NCBI GenBank assembly: GCA_963971575.1
Contig: OZ020622.1
Location: 34,564,301 to 34,628,300 of the forward strand
Direction of reading: 5' to 3'
DNA: 64,000 bases
From: Liopterus haemorrhoidalis
Lineage: Eukaryota > Arthropoda > Insecta > Coleoptera > Dytiscidae
In this document: positions 11,201-26,200 of the stretch, one piece after another
How the letters are laid out: every line of letters begins with the position of its first letter
Position numbering within the stretch: the stretch's first letter is position 1
Notes under the pieces: model-generated
What the model was told of the DNA's origin: nothing
Seen by the model: the letters and a program-made list of their open reading frames with translations, nothing else
Database searches by the model: none
Program-made: the position numbers and the translations under genes

Positions 11201-14200
11201 CTTCACGATCAAAATTGTCGTTTTCTTGCGCATCAATTCTAGTGTTTCTAACCCGCCACCAACAAAACGCACCCATTAACTGGGAGTCAGGAAGTTGTGG
11301 TGAGGCGGGAATTCTAAAAATAAAAGAGAGAAATGAGATTAAATCAGGGATGGGGAGTCGGAGTCGGGGAGTCGAAGCTTTTTGGAGGAGTTGGAGTCGG
11401 GAGTCGGAAAAAGTTATCGACTTCCGACTCTTTGATTCAATTTTTATCAAGAATGAGAACAAACCGAAAACGAAAGCAAAATAACCATATTACCAGAATT
11501 TTTTAAAGCACGGAAACAGGAACTACATTTTGTTGTCTGTTCAAGAACGAAAATGAAATTAAAAATAGTAAATACCGAATTTACCCGGTTTCCTTCATGC
11601 TTTCCAGTTTAAAATTAGATTAATCCTATTCGTATTAACAGATAAATACGATGAGGCAGTAGAGATATTTTGTTTTTACTCATACCCCTTTTTATAATAC
11701 TTTGTTTATTATGTTTAAGTGGAACCAAACTAGATTTTTATTTTCTCAAATTGTAACGAGATTCCTGATGACAACCAAAATCTAAATGTCAAAAGGAAAA
11801 AGTAACATATGTTGAAAAATAAAGTACAGGCTATTTTAAACGTTTAGGCGGAACTAAATGGGAATTTCGTTCTTTTAGGTTGTCACGAGAAAGGACCTTG
11901 CTTGAGTTATTTCATTTTTTACGTTGGCATGTGAAAATTTAAAATTCCAGCAGTGGAACCATAGAAACGAATGAATATGTCAAAAATAAAATACTCTTTT
12001 ACTTATTTTAATGACACAAAAATAAATAAATGTGAAATTTGTATTAAGGATGATACAAAAAATCAAAATATAAAGCAAATGACATTTTAAAATGATATTA
12101 ACCTTAACCTAAATATGTTTATTGTAAATATGATTTACAAAGCTTAAACAAAACGACCAAAAAACATGATTCAAACGATGAAAGTAACTAGATTACAAAA
12201 TCTAAACGTTAAAATTAGGCTAAACGTTTGGAATAGCCTATATATAAAATACTTTTAAAATTATTTTTTTTAAAACTAATAACATATTTGAAAATTTGTT
12301 TTAAAAATGACACAATAAGTCAAGATGAAATGAAAATGACATTATATAAAAACGGTCTGTTTTTTAGATAAGTGGAACTAGACATTGAAATATACTAACT
12401 CTTAACGATTGAATGAGGCATTTAATCATTTTGTTTAACAAAAGCCCACTTCGATCGTTGAAAGGTGAACTCATGATAACTTAAGAAAATAAATATTCCA
12501 TTTAGTTCTGCTTAAATATTTGGAAGAGTCTTTACGATTTACGAGTGAAAGGAGTCGGGAGTCGGAGTCGGTCTTCAAAAATACCGACTCCGGAATCGAG
12601 AGTCGGGAGTCGGTAATTTTTCTACCGACTCCCCATCCCAGGATTAAATTACATTATCTTTATTTAAAACACACAGAGTTATTACATTTTATTTTAAAAA
12701 CACATAAGTTGGAAATTTATCTAATACATATTTTATTCCTAATACTTAATCCTATCCTTATAACCAAGGCCGGATCATGGCATAGACAAAGAAGACAAAT
12801 GTCTAGGGCCCGGTTTTTTGAGGGGCCCGGTCAAACCGTCAACTTTGAAAATGCGGAAAATAATAAACATTTTACAGTAAAAATAATTATGTACTACTAG
12901 ATGGTCTTGTAGAGCTGATGCAGTTAAGGCAATTCGCTCTGGGTTCAACCAAATAAAAAATGCTCTACTTGATATATCTCTAGATAAATCTCAGAAATGT
13001 TCTGTGAAAGTGGAATCACGAGAAATAGCAAACAAAATTAACAATTTACAATTCATTTTATTAACAGTTATTTGGGATAACATTCTTTCCAGAATAAATG
13101 CAAGCAGTAAATATTTACAAAATCCTACTATGCCAATCTCGTTTGCGGCAAATATTTTTGATAATTTATTTAATTATGTTAATAGTTTAAGAAGTTTATT
13201 TCCTGAAATAGAAGCGGGGGCATTAAACGCGTCAGATAATGCCTCCGCAGATAAAAACTTATTCCGATTCAAAAAGAAAGTACAGAAAAAGGAAAGGATT
13301 TTTTGATGAAGTTCATCATGATGAGGAAGACGTTAGTTCTTTTAGTCAGGGTCAAGAAGCCTTTAAGCGAAATTGTTTTTATGTAATTTGTGACAAAATA
13401 TCTTTTGAACTAAAACTACGTAGCAAAATTTACAAAGACATTGACGAGATTTTAAAAATATTTCATACAGACTTAGATGACGACGTATCATTTAGATCTG
13501 AACATACCGCATTGCTAAAAAATGGTACAATGAAGACATTGATACTGAAGAATTGGACGAGGAACTGTTGCAATTTATGTTAATTTGTAAAAGCCAAAAT
13601 TTAAAGTTGCCATCTGATATGCTACAATTTATAAAGACCACAAAAATTGTATCCACATTTCCAAATATAGAAATCTTATATCAAGGGTATATTTTTGAGA
13701 ATTCAAATAATAAAATTTTAGAAATTTTATGTCTCTTTAGAAATATATTTTTTAAACGGTTCTTTGTTAAGGGAGAAATCTGTTCAGAGTTATTGCTTAA
13801 TAACTCTGAACACTAGCGTCCCCTTGAACAAAGCTAAACCCCTTTTCCACGAAATACCTAGAAAATTCTCATAAAAACACACGACTCTCTGAAGAGGAGA
13901 TCAAATAGTATTCGGTCTTGTTAGGAGTAAGAACTAAGTAGTGGCATTCGTAGAGGGGCTGGTTCACCATTCTGGTGGACAACTTGATTCTGTTTGTGTA
14001 ATCTTTTTATTTTAAATACATTTTAATTACCTTAACTTCTTTGTAAAAATTTCTGTTAATAAATTTAATTCAATAATTTTAAACCGTGTTAACGAGTGTA
14101 AACCCTTCACATTTAAGAACTTTAGTGAACAGCTTAGATCCAAACTTAAATACAAGATGCCTGTTCAGTCGGTTGGTAAGTACAAATACATATCATTTTA

Positions 14201-17200
14201 TTCACATATCGTAATGATGAACCCTGGATAACACTCACGCCTACTACCCGAACTCCTTTAGTCAGTTATCTCACTTCAGTTTGAGATTAGACATAATATA
14301 ATACCACAGGCTCGCTACCTAGTGGACAATAAAAAGTACGTTATAAAGTAACGTTACCGGTTCGCTACATTTTTTCTTTGGTCTATATCTTGTGGGGGCC
14401 CGGCAGGGAAAAAATGTCTAGGGCCCCAAGATAGGTTAATCCGGCCCCGCTTATAACCCCATGGTATCGTGTCAGTGTATAAATAATTTACAACTCTTTT
14501 GTCATCATGTGGACTAAGTGCAAGTTTTTTTTGTTTAATTGTGTATACATTGTGCTGTGTAGATTTTATAATGCTTTGTTCTCTGGTAAGTGTAATGTTT
14601 TTAAATAAACAATCATGGTAATCTTCAAAGTTTATAGTTTTTAATGCGGCTTGTGTGATACCCTTCGCCCGTTTACCGGTTTTCGCATTCAACACTTTGT
14701 AAGTGTACATTTTTGATCGTAATCCTATAAAATCAGTCATGATCTGACCGTTACATTCATCTTTCATCAAACCTATTTTCTTGTTAACCTGAGGCATAGC
14801 GAATACGTTATCCTTGGGATAATCTGATATGTCCAATTTACTAATATCACGTTTCATCATTTGGTAAACATCAAAATTTAAAAATTATATATAAGGCTAT
14901 CTGTATCTGTGTAAAGTAATTTCGCATTATCACTAGGGTTGCCACCTAACGCCTTGCTCTGACCCGGAGCAAAAAAGAAGTTGTGTTTTAAATAGAAATG
15001 TGCTGAATCACATAAAATTCAGATCTGCGGATACAAATACGGATAGGGATTATTTGTTTTCTGATCCGTGGATTCGGATACGGATCTTCCATGTAACTAC
15101 AGAGATCTTGAAGCGATAGTTTGATATATCGCGCTGATCTTATAGACCGTTCAATTGCTAGAATGCAATACAGGTTAAATGCAGTTTCGAAAACCACCAG
15201 CAAATAATATGATGCTCGACTTAACATCAGTCGAAACGCCAAAATAAAATTTACTCCACGATGGGCATTTTTCGATGCAAACTAGTATGAAAACTAATTT
15301 AAATGTTTCTATATGATATCTGTTTAAGTTCCGGTTTAGAAAAACGGATACGGACCCCGGTATGGTTTTTATTTTTTGCAGATCATCTGCGGGTACGGAT
15401 GCGGATAGCCGGCACATCACTAGTTTTAAATATAATCCCTTACTCATCTGAATAAGCCAGGATATTTTTTTTGTTTGTTTGCATAAAATTTGACATTAAA
15501 AAATAATGACATTCTTCCAATCTTATTTGCATATTTTTTATGTTCAATTAATAGACTTGAACATATTATCAACTCATATTAAATAAAATCTATTAAATAG
15601 AAAAAACTGTAGATATTTTATTTTCACATGTCTAGTTATTTTTCGTGGCTACCAACAAAATTGCCACCCTACCATAGCCTACTCAGTTAAAGAAACATCG
15701 TGAATGGATTTTAAGTAAATATTTATTATATATACATACAGTATTGGCCATAAAGATAGCAACTTTTGATAATCCTTTTATTTTGATTCTATTCTATATT
15801 TTTAAAATTAAAAAATGTAATTCTTACCTTTAACAATCCTCTACATATATTATAGTAAAAAATTAAATTTTAATAGGAAATTCTATTTTTTTTTTATAGT
15901 ATTTATTATTTTTACCTGGACGTAAAGATAGCAACTACTCTTAAAAAAATCTTTTTTTTTATTAATTAAGAAAATAATTAATTAATAGATCATTTTTAAT
16001 ATTTTGTATAGTAACCACCAGTATTTATAACTTCCTGACCTCTTTTCGGCATTGATTCTAATAATTTCGTGATCATTTCATTATCAATATTAGACCAGGC
16101 AAAGCTTTAAACAAATCTTCAATATTTGAATGCGTTTTGTTTCTAATCTTTCTGTCGGCAATCTCCCAAAGGTTTTCTATTGTATTTAAATCGGGTGACT
16201 ATGACGGCCAAGTCATTACGTTAATTTTTGAATCCTCGAACCATTTTTTGACCAACTTCGAAGAATGTTTTGTGTCATTATCATGCTGAAAAATATGTTT
16301 TAAAGGCATGAACTCATCAGAATAAGGTTCCATAACATTTTGAAGGATGTCTATATATTTAAATCGATCCATTGTTCCTTCAATGTGGTATAGAGGACCC
16401 ATACCATATCCCGAGAAACAGCCTCATACCATCACACCACCTCCGCCATGTTTAACTGTTGGCAAGGTGTATTTTTGAACAAATCTTTTATTAGCAGGCC
16501 TCTTAACGTAACTTACACCATCACTTTTAAACAAATTGAACTTAGATTCATCACTAAAAATAACTTTTTTCCATTGATCCACAGTCCAGTCAATATGATT
16601 TTTAGCAAATTCTAATCGGGCCTTCACATTCTTTTTGGATAGAAGTGGTTTTTTAGCTGGACGGCGACTAAAAAGACCCTCACTAACTAATCTTCTGCGA
16701 ATAGTTCTTGTTGAGATGTTTTCTTGATCCATTTGTGGCAAAAGGCCCAAAAGTTTCCCCCATGACAGAAAGGGGTTATTGGTAGATACATAAATAATTT
16801 TTTTATCAGTTCGTTTTGTTTTTCGTGGCCGTCCTGGAATTTTTGAAACTTCAAACGTACCTTCTTCTAGAAATCGTTTTATAATTCGCCACACAGTAGA
16901 TTTAAGAACATTTAAATTTTGTGAAATCACATTTTTAGCAAATTCTAATCGGGCCTTCACATTCTTTTTGGATAGAAGTGGTTTTTTAGCTGGACGTCTT
17001 TAAAACCAGAAATTATGAAGTTTCTAATTTCACTTGAAACAGTTTTACTACGACCCATGATTGACAAATATAAACTGAAATATAACTAGTGCACAACATA
17101 TTATTTATGGATAAAACCTGCATATAACAAGAAAATTCAAGTAGTTGCAATATTTTTGTCCAAGCAAAAATTAAGAAATAATTTACTATTAATCTGTAAG

Positions 17201-20200
17201 TCAAATTATTTGACTATTGATTGATGTAACAGACAAAATATGATTAAATTATAGAATTAAGAGTATTTATTTTCCAAATATTATTATTAAAATTTGAAAA
17301 ATTGAAAAATGTTAAAAGTTGCAATCTTTATGGCCAATACTGTATATGCTTCATAAAATAAGAAAAGAAAATCAAAAAAGCGATGAAAGGGAGGCGCAGA
17401 TATTCAGAAAATACTTGAAGTGTAGGAAAGGCAGAAAACGTGTAACAAACTGTCAGTATTATATAAAAAAAGTTTTGGATGTTTATATTTCGTGCGACCC
17501 GGAGAAATACGGATCAAACCCGGAACCCGGACACAAACCTATAAAACCCGGAACCTCCGGGTCAAATCCTAAGAGGTGGCAACCCTAATTATCACCAACA
17601 GTTGCTTTAACATAGTTGTAATGGAAATCATAAATGAAAGTTTTCGAAAGATCGAGTATTGAGAAACCAACATAAATAGGTTTATTGAATACTAGTGGAC
17701 CCATTGCCAACTGTGTTGGCAAACAAATCATTACCTTAATGTGGAACTTGCTCGACACCTCAGACTTCTTTCTCTATCCATACGCCTAACTTCATCCAAT
17801 TCAAATTGAATCAACTCTTCGTGTATTATTAAAAACTGGACAAATAATGAGTATTATTCCGAATTATTTATTCATTCTTTTTAAGATGGGAAAACGATTC
17901 ATTTTCACTCAGTGCATTATATTTATAAAGTTAAAACTAAAAATGATTTGAGACGTTAAATTTAAAATATATTTATTAAAATTAATTTTCCATTTTCTTA
18001 TATAATATAAAAATACGCACACGGAAAAAACGCACACGGAAAAAACGCACACGGAAAAAACGCACACGGATTAATACGCACACGGAAAAAAGCACACATG
18101 AAAAAATACACACACGGAATAAAGCGTACTTACACTATATCTCAAATCAGTTTGAAATAAATCGTGAGAAACTATTGCACAGTAAAATTTAATTGTTTGT
18201 CCGCTTTAATATATTTATATATTGCGTTCACATTTGGGGGTAGATTTACAATATACCACTAAACACTGCGCATGCGTCACACACACACGTCATTTGTTCA
18301 ATATACAGAGATTCTAAACAGGTGGCACTGTGCAGAACTTTTAAAACACAATTTATTTTTAGGTGGTTTATAAAAAAATAAAAATAAACAGTTATCAACC
18401 ATAACCTAAGATAGTGCTTTTAAGGTGAATCTAACTTAAACTAAAAGGTAAATGATATTTTAATGTGATAAATAAACAGAAACCATTGTTTTAGAGCCAC
18501 TGATACCTCTTTAGTGTAGTCGTTATGTGCTGCCATCTGTATAGAGTTTGCAGTGGGATATTGTAAATCTTGTCCTAGAAATCGTAGAAACAGGGCCGGC
18601 GCAGAGGTCGGGACTTCGGAGATTTTTCCCGAGGCCCCGCGCTTATAGGGAGATATTTTTAACAATTATTAGTAGCTAGGGCAAGTTTTTGACACCAAAT
18701 GCATTATTTTCCCGAGGCCCCGCAAAACCCACAGTCGGCACTGCGTAGAAATAAAAAAATAATAAAGAATTGAAAAAATAATAATAAAGGAAAAAAATTT
18801 TCTTACTTACTTTCATCAAAACCAAATATTTTTTAAAATAATTATTTTTCTGCTAATAATAATTTTAATCAAAAATGTCGAATATCACGGAAGGATAATA
18901 ATTGTGAAGTGATTTTTTAATGAAAAACACAACTGTCATTTTTACTAATTTATTGTCAACACTCAAAACAAAAATTCACAGCACACTACTGTCCAATACA
19001 TAAATTAATCTATATATATAAAAGGCAGTGTCCTGACTGACTGACTGACTGACTGACTGACTGACTGACTCACTCATCACCGCCCAGCCCAAACCCCTGG
19101 GCCTAGAAACTTGAAATTCGGAGAGTATATTCCCTTCATGACGTAAGCACCCACTAAGAAGGGATTTCTCGAAATTCCACTCCTAAGGGATGAAAAGGGG
19201 TGAAATGTGATTTCACGAATTACTTAATATCTCTTAGGGCCGATGGAATATCGACTTTTGCTTACAAGTATTACCCATACAAATGCCGAAAAACCAATTT
19301 CGGGATTTTGCCCTAATCAACCCCTAAAGGGGTGAACCTACAATCGGGGTGGATTATACATCCCGTTGTATTTTCTGTGTTCGTTTAGTTGCAAGATTAC
19401 TTTTTGGCACATAGGTGTCTTTTTAAAATATCTCGAAATGGTATTGACAGTTTTTTGAAATTTCACCCCTAACGGGTGAAAAGGGGTGAATTGTGATTTT
19501 AAGGATTCTTTAATATCTCTTAGGACCAATAAGATATCGACTTGCTTTTTGCTTACAAAGATTACCCATACAAATACCGAATCACCAATTTCAGAATTTG
19601 GTCCAAATCAACCCCTAAAGGGGTGGATCTACAATCGGGGTGAATTATACATCCCGTCGTAATTCCTGTGTTCGTTTCGTTGCAACATTACTTTTTGGCA
19701 CATAAGTGTCTTTTTAAAATATCTCGAAATTTGTTTGACAGTTTTTTAAAATTCCACCCCTAAGGGTTGAAAAGGGGTGAATTGTGATTTCAAGGATTCC
19801 TTAATATCTCTTAGGACCAATAAGATATGGACTTACTGTTTGCTTGCAAAGATTATCCATACAATTACCGAAAAACTTATTTCAGGAATTTGTCCTAATC
19901 AACCCCTAAAGGGGTGGATCTACAATCGGGGTGAGTTATACATTCCGTCGTATTTCCTGTGTTCGTTTAGTTGCAATATTACTTTTTAGCACATAGGAGT
20001 CTTTTTAAAATATCTCGAAAAGGTTTTGGTAGTGTTTTAAAGTTTCACCCCTATAGGGTGAAAAGGGGTGAATTATGATTTCAAGTATTCCTTAATATCT
20101 CTTAGAACCAATAAGATATCGACTTGCTTTTTGCTTACAAAGATTACCTATACAAATACCGAAAAATATATTTCAGGTTTTTGTCCTAATCAACCCCTAA

Positions 20201-23200
20201 AGGGGTAGATCTACAATCAGGGTGAATTATACATGCCGTCGTATTTCCTGTGTTTATTGAGATATAAGGTTTCTTTTTGGCACATAGGCGTCTTTTTAAA
20301 ATATCTCGAAATGGTTTTGACCACTTTTTTAAATTTAACCCCTAAAGGGCGCAAAGGGGTGAAATGTGATTTCAAGGATTGTTTAATATTTTTCAACACC
20401 AATAAGACATCGACTTGGTTTTTGCTTACAAAAACTACCCTTCCAAATGCCGAAAAACCATTTTTTTAATTTTGTCCTAATCAACCCCTTAAGTGGTGGA
20501 TCTGAAATCGGGGTGAATTATACATCCCGCCGTATTTCCTGTGTTCGTTTAGTTGCAACATTACTTTTTGGCACATAGGTATCTTTTTAAAATATCTCGA
20601 AATAGTTTTGACATTTTTTTAAAATTACCCCCTAAAGGGTGAAAAGGGATGAATTGTGATTTCAAGGATTCCTTAATATCTCTTAGGACCAATAAGATAT
20701 CGACTTGCTTTTTGCTTACGAAGATTACCCATACAAATACCGAAAAACTTATTTCAGGATTTGGTCCTAAACAACCCCTAAAGGGATGGATCTACAATCA
20801 AGGTGAATTATGCATCCCGTCGTATTTCCTCTGTTCGTTTAGTTGCAACATTAATTTTTGGCACATAGATTTTAAAAGTCTTTTTAAAATATCTCGAAAT
20901 AGTATTGACAGTTTTTTTTTTAAATTTCACCCCTAAAGGGTGAGAAGGGGTGAATTGTGATTTCAAGGATTCCTTAATATCTCTTAGGACCAATAAGATA
21001 TCGACTTGCTTTTTGCTTACAAAGATTACCCATACAAATACGGAAAAACATATTTCAGGATTTTTGTCATAATCAACCCCTAAACGGTGGATCTACAATT
21101 GGGGTGAATTATACATCCCGTCGTGTTCCTTGTGTTTGTTGAGTTATAAGGTTTCTTTTTGGCACATAGGCGTATTTTTAAAATATCTCGAAATGTTTTA
21201 ACAAATTTTTTTAAATTTAACCCCTAAAGGGTAAAAAGGGTTAAAATGTGATTTCAAGGATTGTTTAATATTTTTTAGGACCAATAAGATATCTACTTGG
21301 TTTTTGCTTACAAAAACTACCCATGCAAATACCGAAAAACCAATTTTTGGATTTTGTCCTAATCAACCCCTTAAGGGGTGGATCTACATTCGGGATGAAT
21401 TATACATCCCTTCACATTTCCTTTGTTCGTTTAGTTGCAACATTACTTTTTGGCACATAGGTGTTTTTTTTTTTAATATCTCGAAATGATTTTGACATTT
21501 TTTTTTTAATTTCACCCCTTAAGGGTGAAAAGGGGTGAAATGTGATTTCAGTAATTCCTTAATTCTTTTAGGACCAATAAGATATCGACTTGGTGTTTGC
21601 TTACAAAAATTATCCATACAAATACCGAAAAACCAATTTTTGGATTTTGTCCTAATCAACCCCTTAAGGGATGGATCTACAATCGGGATGAATTATACAT
21701 CCCGTCGCATTTCCTTTGTTCGTTTAGTTGCAACATTACTTTTTGGCACATAGGTGTTTTTTTTTTAATATCTCGAAATGATTTTGACATTTTTTTTTTT
21801 TAATTTCACCCCTTAAGGGTGAAAAGGGGTGAAATGTGATTTCAATAATTCCTTAATTCTTTTAGGACCAATAAGTTATCGACTTGGTGTTTGCTTACAA
21901 AAATTATCCATACAAATGCCGAAAAACTTATTTCAGGATTACGTCCTAATCAACCCTTAAAGGGGTGATTCTACAAACGGAGTAGATTATACATCGCGTC
22001 GTATTTCCTGTGTCTTTTTAAAATGTCTCGTAATGGTTTTAACAGTTTTTTACCTTTAACAAATATCACCCCTAAAGGGTGAAAAGAGGGAATTGTGATT
22101 TCAAGGACGCCTTAATATCTTCTAGGATCAATAAGATATAGACTTGGTTTTTGCTTATAAAGATTACCCATACAAATGCCGAAAAATGTATTTCAGGATT
22201 TTATCTTAATCAACCCCTAAAGGGGTGAATCTACATTCGGGGTGAATTATAGAACCCGTTGTATTTCCAGCGGTTGTTGAGTTATAACATTCCATTTTGG
22301 CATATATGTTTTCACAGTTTGACAGTTTTCTTTCACTCCTAAAGGGTAAATTAATATTTTTTTGTTAAAAATAAAAAATTCGGAGAGTACATTTTTCAGT
22401 ATGAAGTAAAAGAGGATTTTTTCAAGTTCGACCCCTATCTGGTGAAAAGGAGTAAAATGTTTTTTCACGGGTTCCTCAATATCTCTTAGGACAGATGAGA
22501 TATCGACTAGATTTTTTGTTACAAAGGTTACCCATACACAAGTTTAAAAACAAACTGCGGATTTTATGCCAATGAGACCATCAATATACCGTAGCGAAGC
22601 ACGGGTTTTCAGCTAGTATATAATAAATCGTTACATTTCGGTACCTCGCTCAATTGTTTTAGACAATTTCCACGCACCCACCCAGCCAAGGACACAGGTT
22701 GGGGTATTATATTATAGATTACCATACTTTTATTCATTTCAATCAAAATCATGTCTTCATCAAGTATAATGCAGCTGTGAAAATTGGGTTGTGATATATA
22801 AGATTTGGCGCCATAACGTCCCTCCCATTTTGTAACTATTTCACATCCGAATGTTTGCGAACGTTCTCCGTTGTCTTCCCAAACACGGAATTGTTCATCA
22901 ACTTAAAGAAATTTTTTTCAAACATTTTTGAACTATTATTATAATTTTGTTCATATGTTTCCGCCATCTTTCAGCTTCATCAACAGTTCTAATGAGCGAT
23001 AAAGCTTTTCGTATGTTAACAATAGCCCGATCAGTAATACCACATACTGTACTGTTAGAACTCATCACGAATTTATCAGTTCTCAAAGAATATTTTACTA
23101 AAACCCCCGCTGAGCCGGGGCTTTTATATCAAAGACCCAACCCACGCACTAGAAAAACCCACTGATAAAGGGAATTACCCAGTGTCTGACCTTGAATCCC

Positions 23201-26200
23201 ACGAGCTGGAAAAACCCACTGATAAGGGGAATTACCCAGCGCTCGATCTTGAATCCCACGGTGATAAGACCCAACCCACGCGTTGGAATAACCCACTGAT
23301 AAAGGGAATTACCCAGTTTTTGACCTTGAATTCCACGCGCTGGAAAAACCCACTGATAAGGGGAATTACCCAGCGCTCGACCTTGAATGGTGATAAGAAG
23401 GGGAGGGGCCAAGCGATTGGTTCGAGGAGTGGTGGGGGGAGGGGCGGAGTCCACAACAAGGGGGCGGGGCCACAAACCGATAACCACGTACGGTTGCGCA
23501 ATGTGAATTTGTGCAAATTTCAGGGTTTCGTAGGTGGTCCAGAACTCCTATTGTATACCTACTCCACATTTATTTCATAATGCCTATATTTCGCCCAGAG
23601 GCGCATTAAGCGGTGGGCGGCCGCCCGGGGCCCACCGAGGCCTATATACAAATATTTCCATTCTATTTAAAATAATAGAGGGCCCATTTTAATTTTACCG
23701 CCCAGGGCCCCCAAGCAATTTAATCCGCCACTGATTTCGTCGACTATTCGTTGGCTTTATTCAAGGTATCTATAACAACAACGTGCAATTAGTTTAGGGA
23801 ATCATATCCTCAGTTTTTTTAACTCACTGAAATAATTAAGAGGAACACATAGATGTTATGAAAATACGAACTAAAGCCTGGTTTATAATAGATATGTTAT
23901 GGAACATAAGCATAAAAATTACACTACTCTCTTTGTTCTGTTTATTACAAACAGATGTTTTGAAGGGTCAAATCTATTGTTTAATGCATATGCAGTTATG
24001 CTATGGGCTTATTATAAACCAGGCTTAAGTCGTTATAAATCACCAAACCAATCGTGCACCATATCATTTTCACAATTTTAAAACTGTAAACTAACATTCT
24101 AGAACAGGGATGAGCAACCTTTTTTTACTACGGGCCAACTAGAAATTTAAAAATTTCCTGCGGGCCGCATACGAAATTTATTAAAATATGAACACAAGAT
24201 GATAAACACAAATTATCTATTTATTAACAAAATAACAAAATTATTTAAAAAAATACACAAATCAAACATGTAATAGAAATGCTAGGTATAAAAAAACAGT
24301 CAAATATAATTATTATGGGGAAAAAATCATAAACAAATTTTAATGAGAAGTTTGGCATTGTTTCTTTGCAACCAATTGCTCTCAAATGTGTGTATCTTTT
24401 GTAATTTAATGGCCTTTTTTGAAATTTGACAAACAAAAGCTTTGACGGGCCGCACGAAAAAGTACGCCGGGCCACATGCGGCCCGCGGGCCGCGGGTTGC
24501 TCATCCCTGTTCTAGAACATTAAAAAAACAATCGTGAAGCGGCCATTTTGTTATACAATGGTAAGAAGGTGTTGAGGGGTGGAGATAAGGAAATTAGTTC
24601 CAGAATGTTCCACTATTTGACTCAATGTAAGAAGTACTCCTTATTAGAGATGGGAATTTCGGCTCAGTTTGCGGAACCGGATCAGTGGAGGTCGTTCAGT
24701 TTGTTGAGCCGGTTCATTGATCCGGCTCAGTGATCCGGTTAAGTAAACATATTTCCAAAACACAGGCCGGTCGTTAGTTCGTAGGTAGAAATTCGCTTAG
24801 AGCCGGTTCTTGCTTAGAGCCGGTTCTTGCAATATATGAACTGTAAACATGATCCCGAGACACAGGTCGGTCGGTCGTAGGTAGAACGTCGCTTAGTGCC
24901 GACTCTTGCTTAGAGCCGGTTCTTGTAAACATGATCCCGAGACACAGGTCGGTCGGTCGTTCGGTCGTAGGTAGAACGTCGCTTAGAACCGACTCTTGCT
25001 TAGAGCCGGTTCTTTTAAACATGATCCCGAGACACAGGTCAGTCAGTTGCCGGTCGTTCGGTCGTAGGTAGAACGTCGTTTAGCCCCGACTCTTATCTAA
25101 CATTTTTGAAACAAACAATTCACTTTATGTAGCTACTGTATTTTAAACCAGATGTATTAAGTTTATGGCGATGTTTATTGCCCTTATAAATCGGACATCT
25201 GGGATTTGGGCAATATTTTTAATATTTTTATATAGTATGGTTGTAAGAAAATACAGACTAAGCCGATTGGTTTCCAATAAACTGCCCTACAAATTGATGA
25301 CAAAATACACTTTATGATAATACATTACAAGCCAAGTTCTCGCGAAGTTCAACATGACATCGACCCAGATCCGGATCACTCCGGTCACTGTTCACAATCG
25401 CCCGACCTATCGTATTCTTGAAACTTGAAACTATACAATGAGCCGGGAGCCGGCTCATTTCAATTTGGTGAACCGTGTCACTTCGGTCAGTGTACTGAGC
25501 CGGCTCAGTGAGCCGGTTCGTTCATGAACGACCCATCTCTACTCCTTATCCCATGACTCATCATGATGACCTTGAGTGATGTTTGAAGTTAAATTACATG
25601 AAAAGAACAATAAAGTGACAAAAAATTGCAAACATTGGTACTGTCCGACAGATATTTCGCGGCCGGGCGTGAAAGATGCGCGTGAAATTTGTAGTGGGGA
25701 TTATAATTTTGGCGAATTGCATTATTTCCTACACACGCTATTACAGTCAAGTGCATAAGTGCAAGATTCAAAATATATTAAATATTTAAAATCATGGAGA
25801 CAAAAAGCAAACTAAGTGGACGTGCTATTAATAGTCAAAAATTTTACATTGTTATGTAAGTATATTTAGGGGGAAAACATTTGTATTACATTATTACATA
25901 GAATGTAAGCCTTTATTGTTTACAATCTACTTGAAATTGCTGGAGTTTGGAAAAATACGCGGGACGGGGGTGCTCTGGCCAATAAACAAGTCAATAAAGT
26001 GAACATCAAATGCAGTAATCACTTAAATCAAGCAGCTGCGTTTCTATAGTTTTGTTGTTCGACTATGATGGGAGGAACTTGTCTTTGTAGACGTAATTAA
26101 CTGATAAATATAATGTACACGTGTAAGAATGTGAACTTGTTTCTCTGACTGTACTCTATATCTGACACTGTCTTTCATAGTGCCCTCTCTGTGCGCACAA

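Larger units (their letters stand above)
11345..12641. mobile_element. hAT element with GGAGTCGG-repeat ends
   Basis: Inverted ends CAGGGATGGGGAGTCGG and CCGACTCCCCATCCCAG. Exact 8-bp TSD gattaaat at 11337-11344 and 12642-12649. Both ends carry dense repeats of GGAGTCGG (11350-11430 and 12550-12640). No transposase frame remains. Two smaller MITEs (11827, 12350) are nested inside. Confidence 0.88.
14934..17588. mobile_element. Composite element with 8-bp TSD, hAT-like
   Basis: Inverted ends TAGGGTTGCCACCT and AGGTGGCAACCCTA. Exact 8-bp TSD attatcac at 14926-14933 and 17589-17596, splitting a PolB codon stretch cleanly. Both ends carry CCGGAG/CCCGG-type repeats. It contains a second hAT-like repeat (about 15000-15424) and a full Tc1 element (15739-17342). 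Confidence 0.8.
17690..22732. other. ~5-kb insertion splitting the PolB relic
   Basis: The PolB coding match stops at about 22733 (MVIYN side) and resumes at about 17715 (VFNKP side), with TAC present at both borders. The insert holds the minisatellite at 18012, a hAT MITE at 18591 and the Helitron at 19009. No TIR pair was identified for the insert as a whole. Confidence 0.4.

Noticed and set aside
18012..18125. CRISPR-like array
   Set aside because: Units are contiguous 15-bp repeats without spacers, in a eukaryotic intron.
19338..22468. Repeated ~60-95-residue frames in the Helitron
   Set aside because: Products of the 290-bp tandem unit; frames differ between units and have no conserved start.
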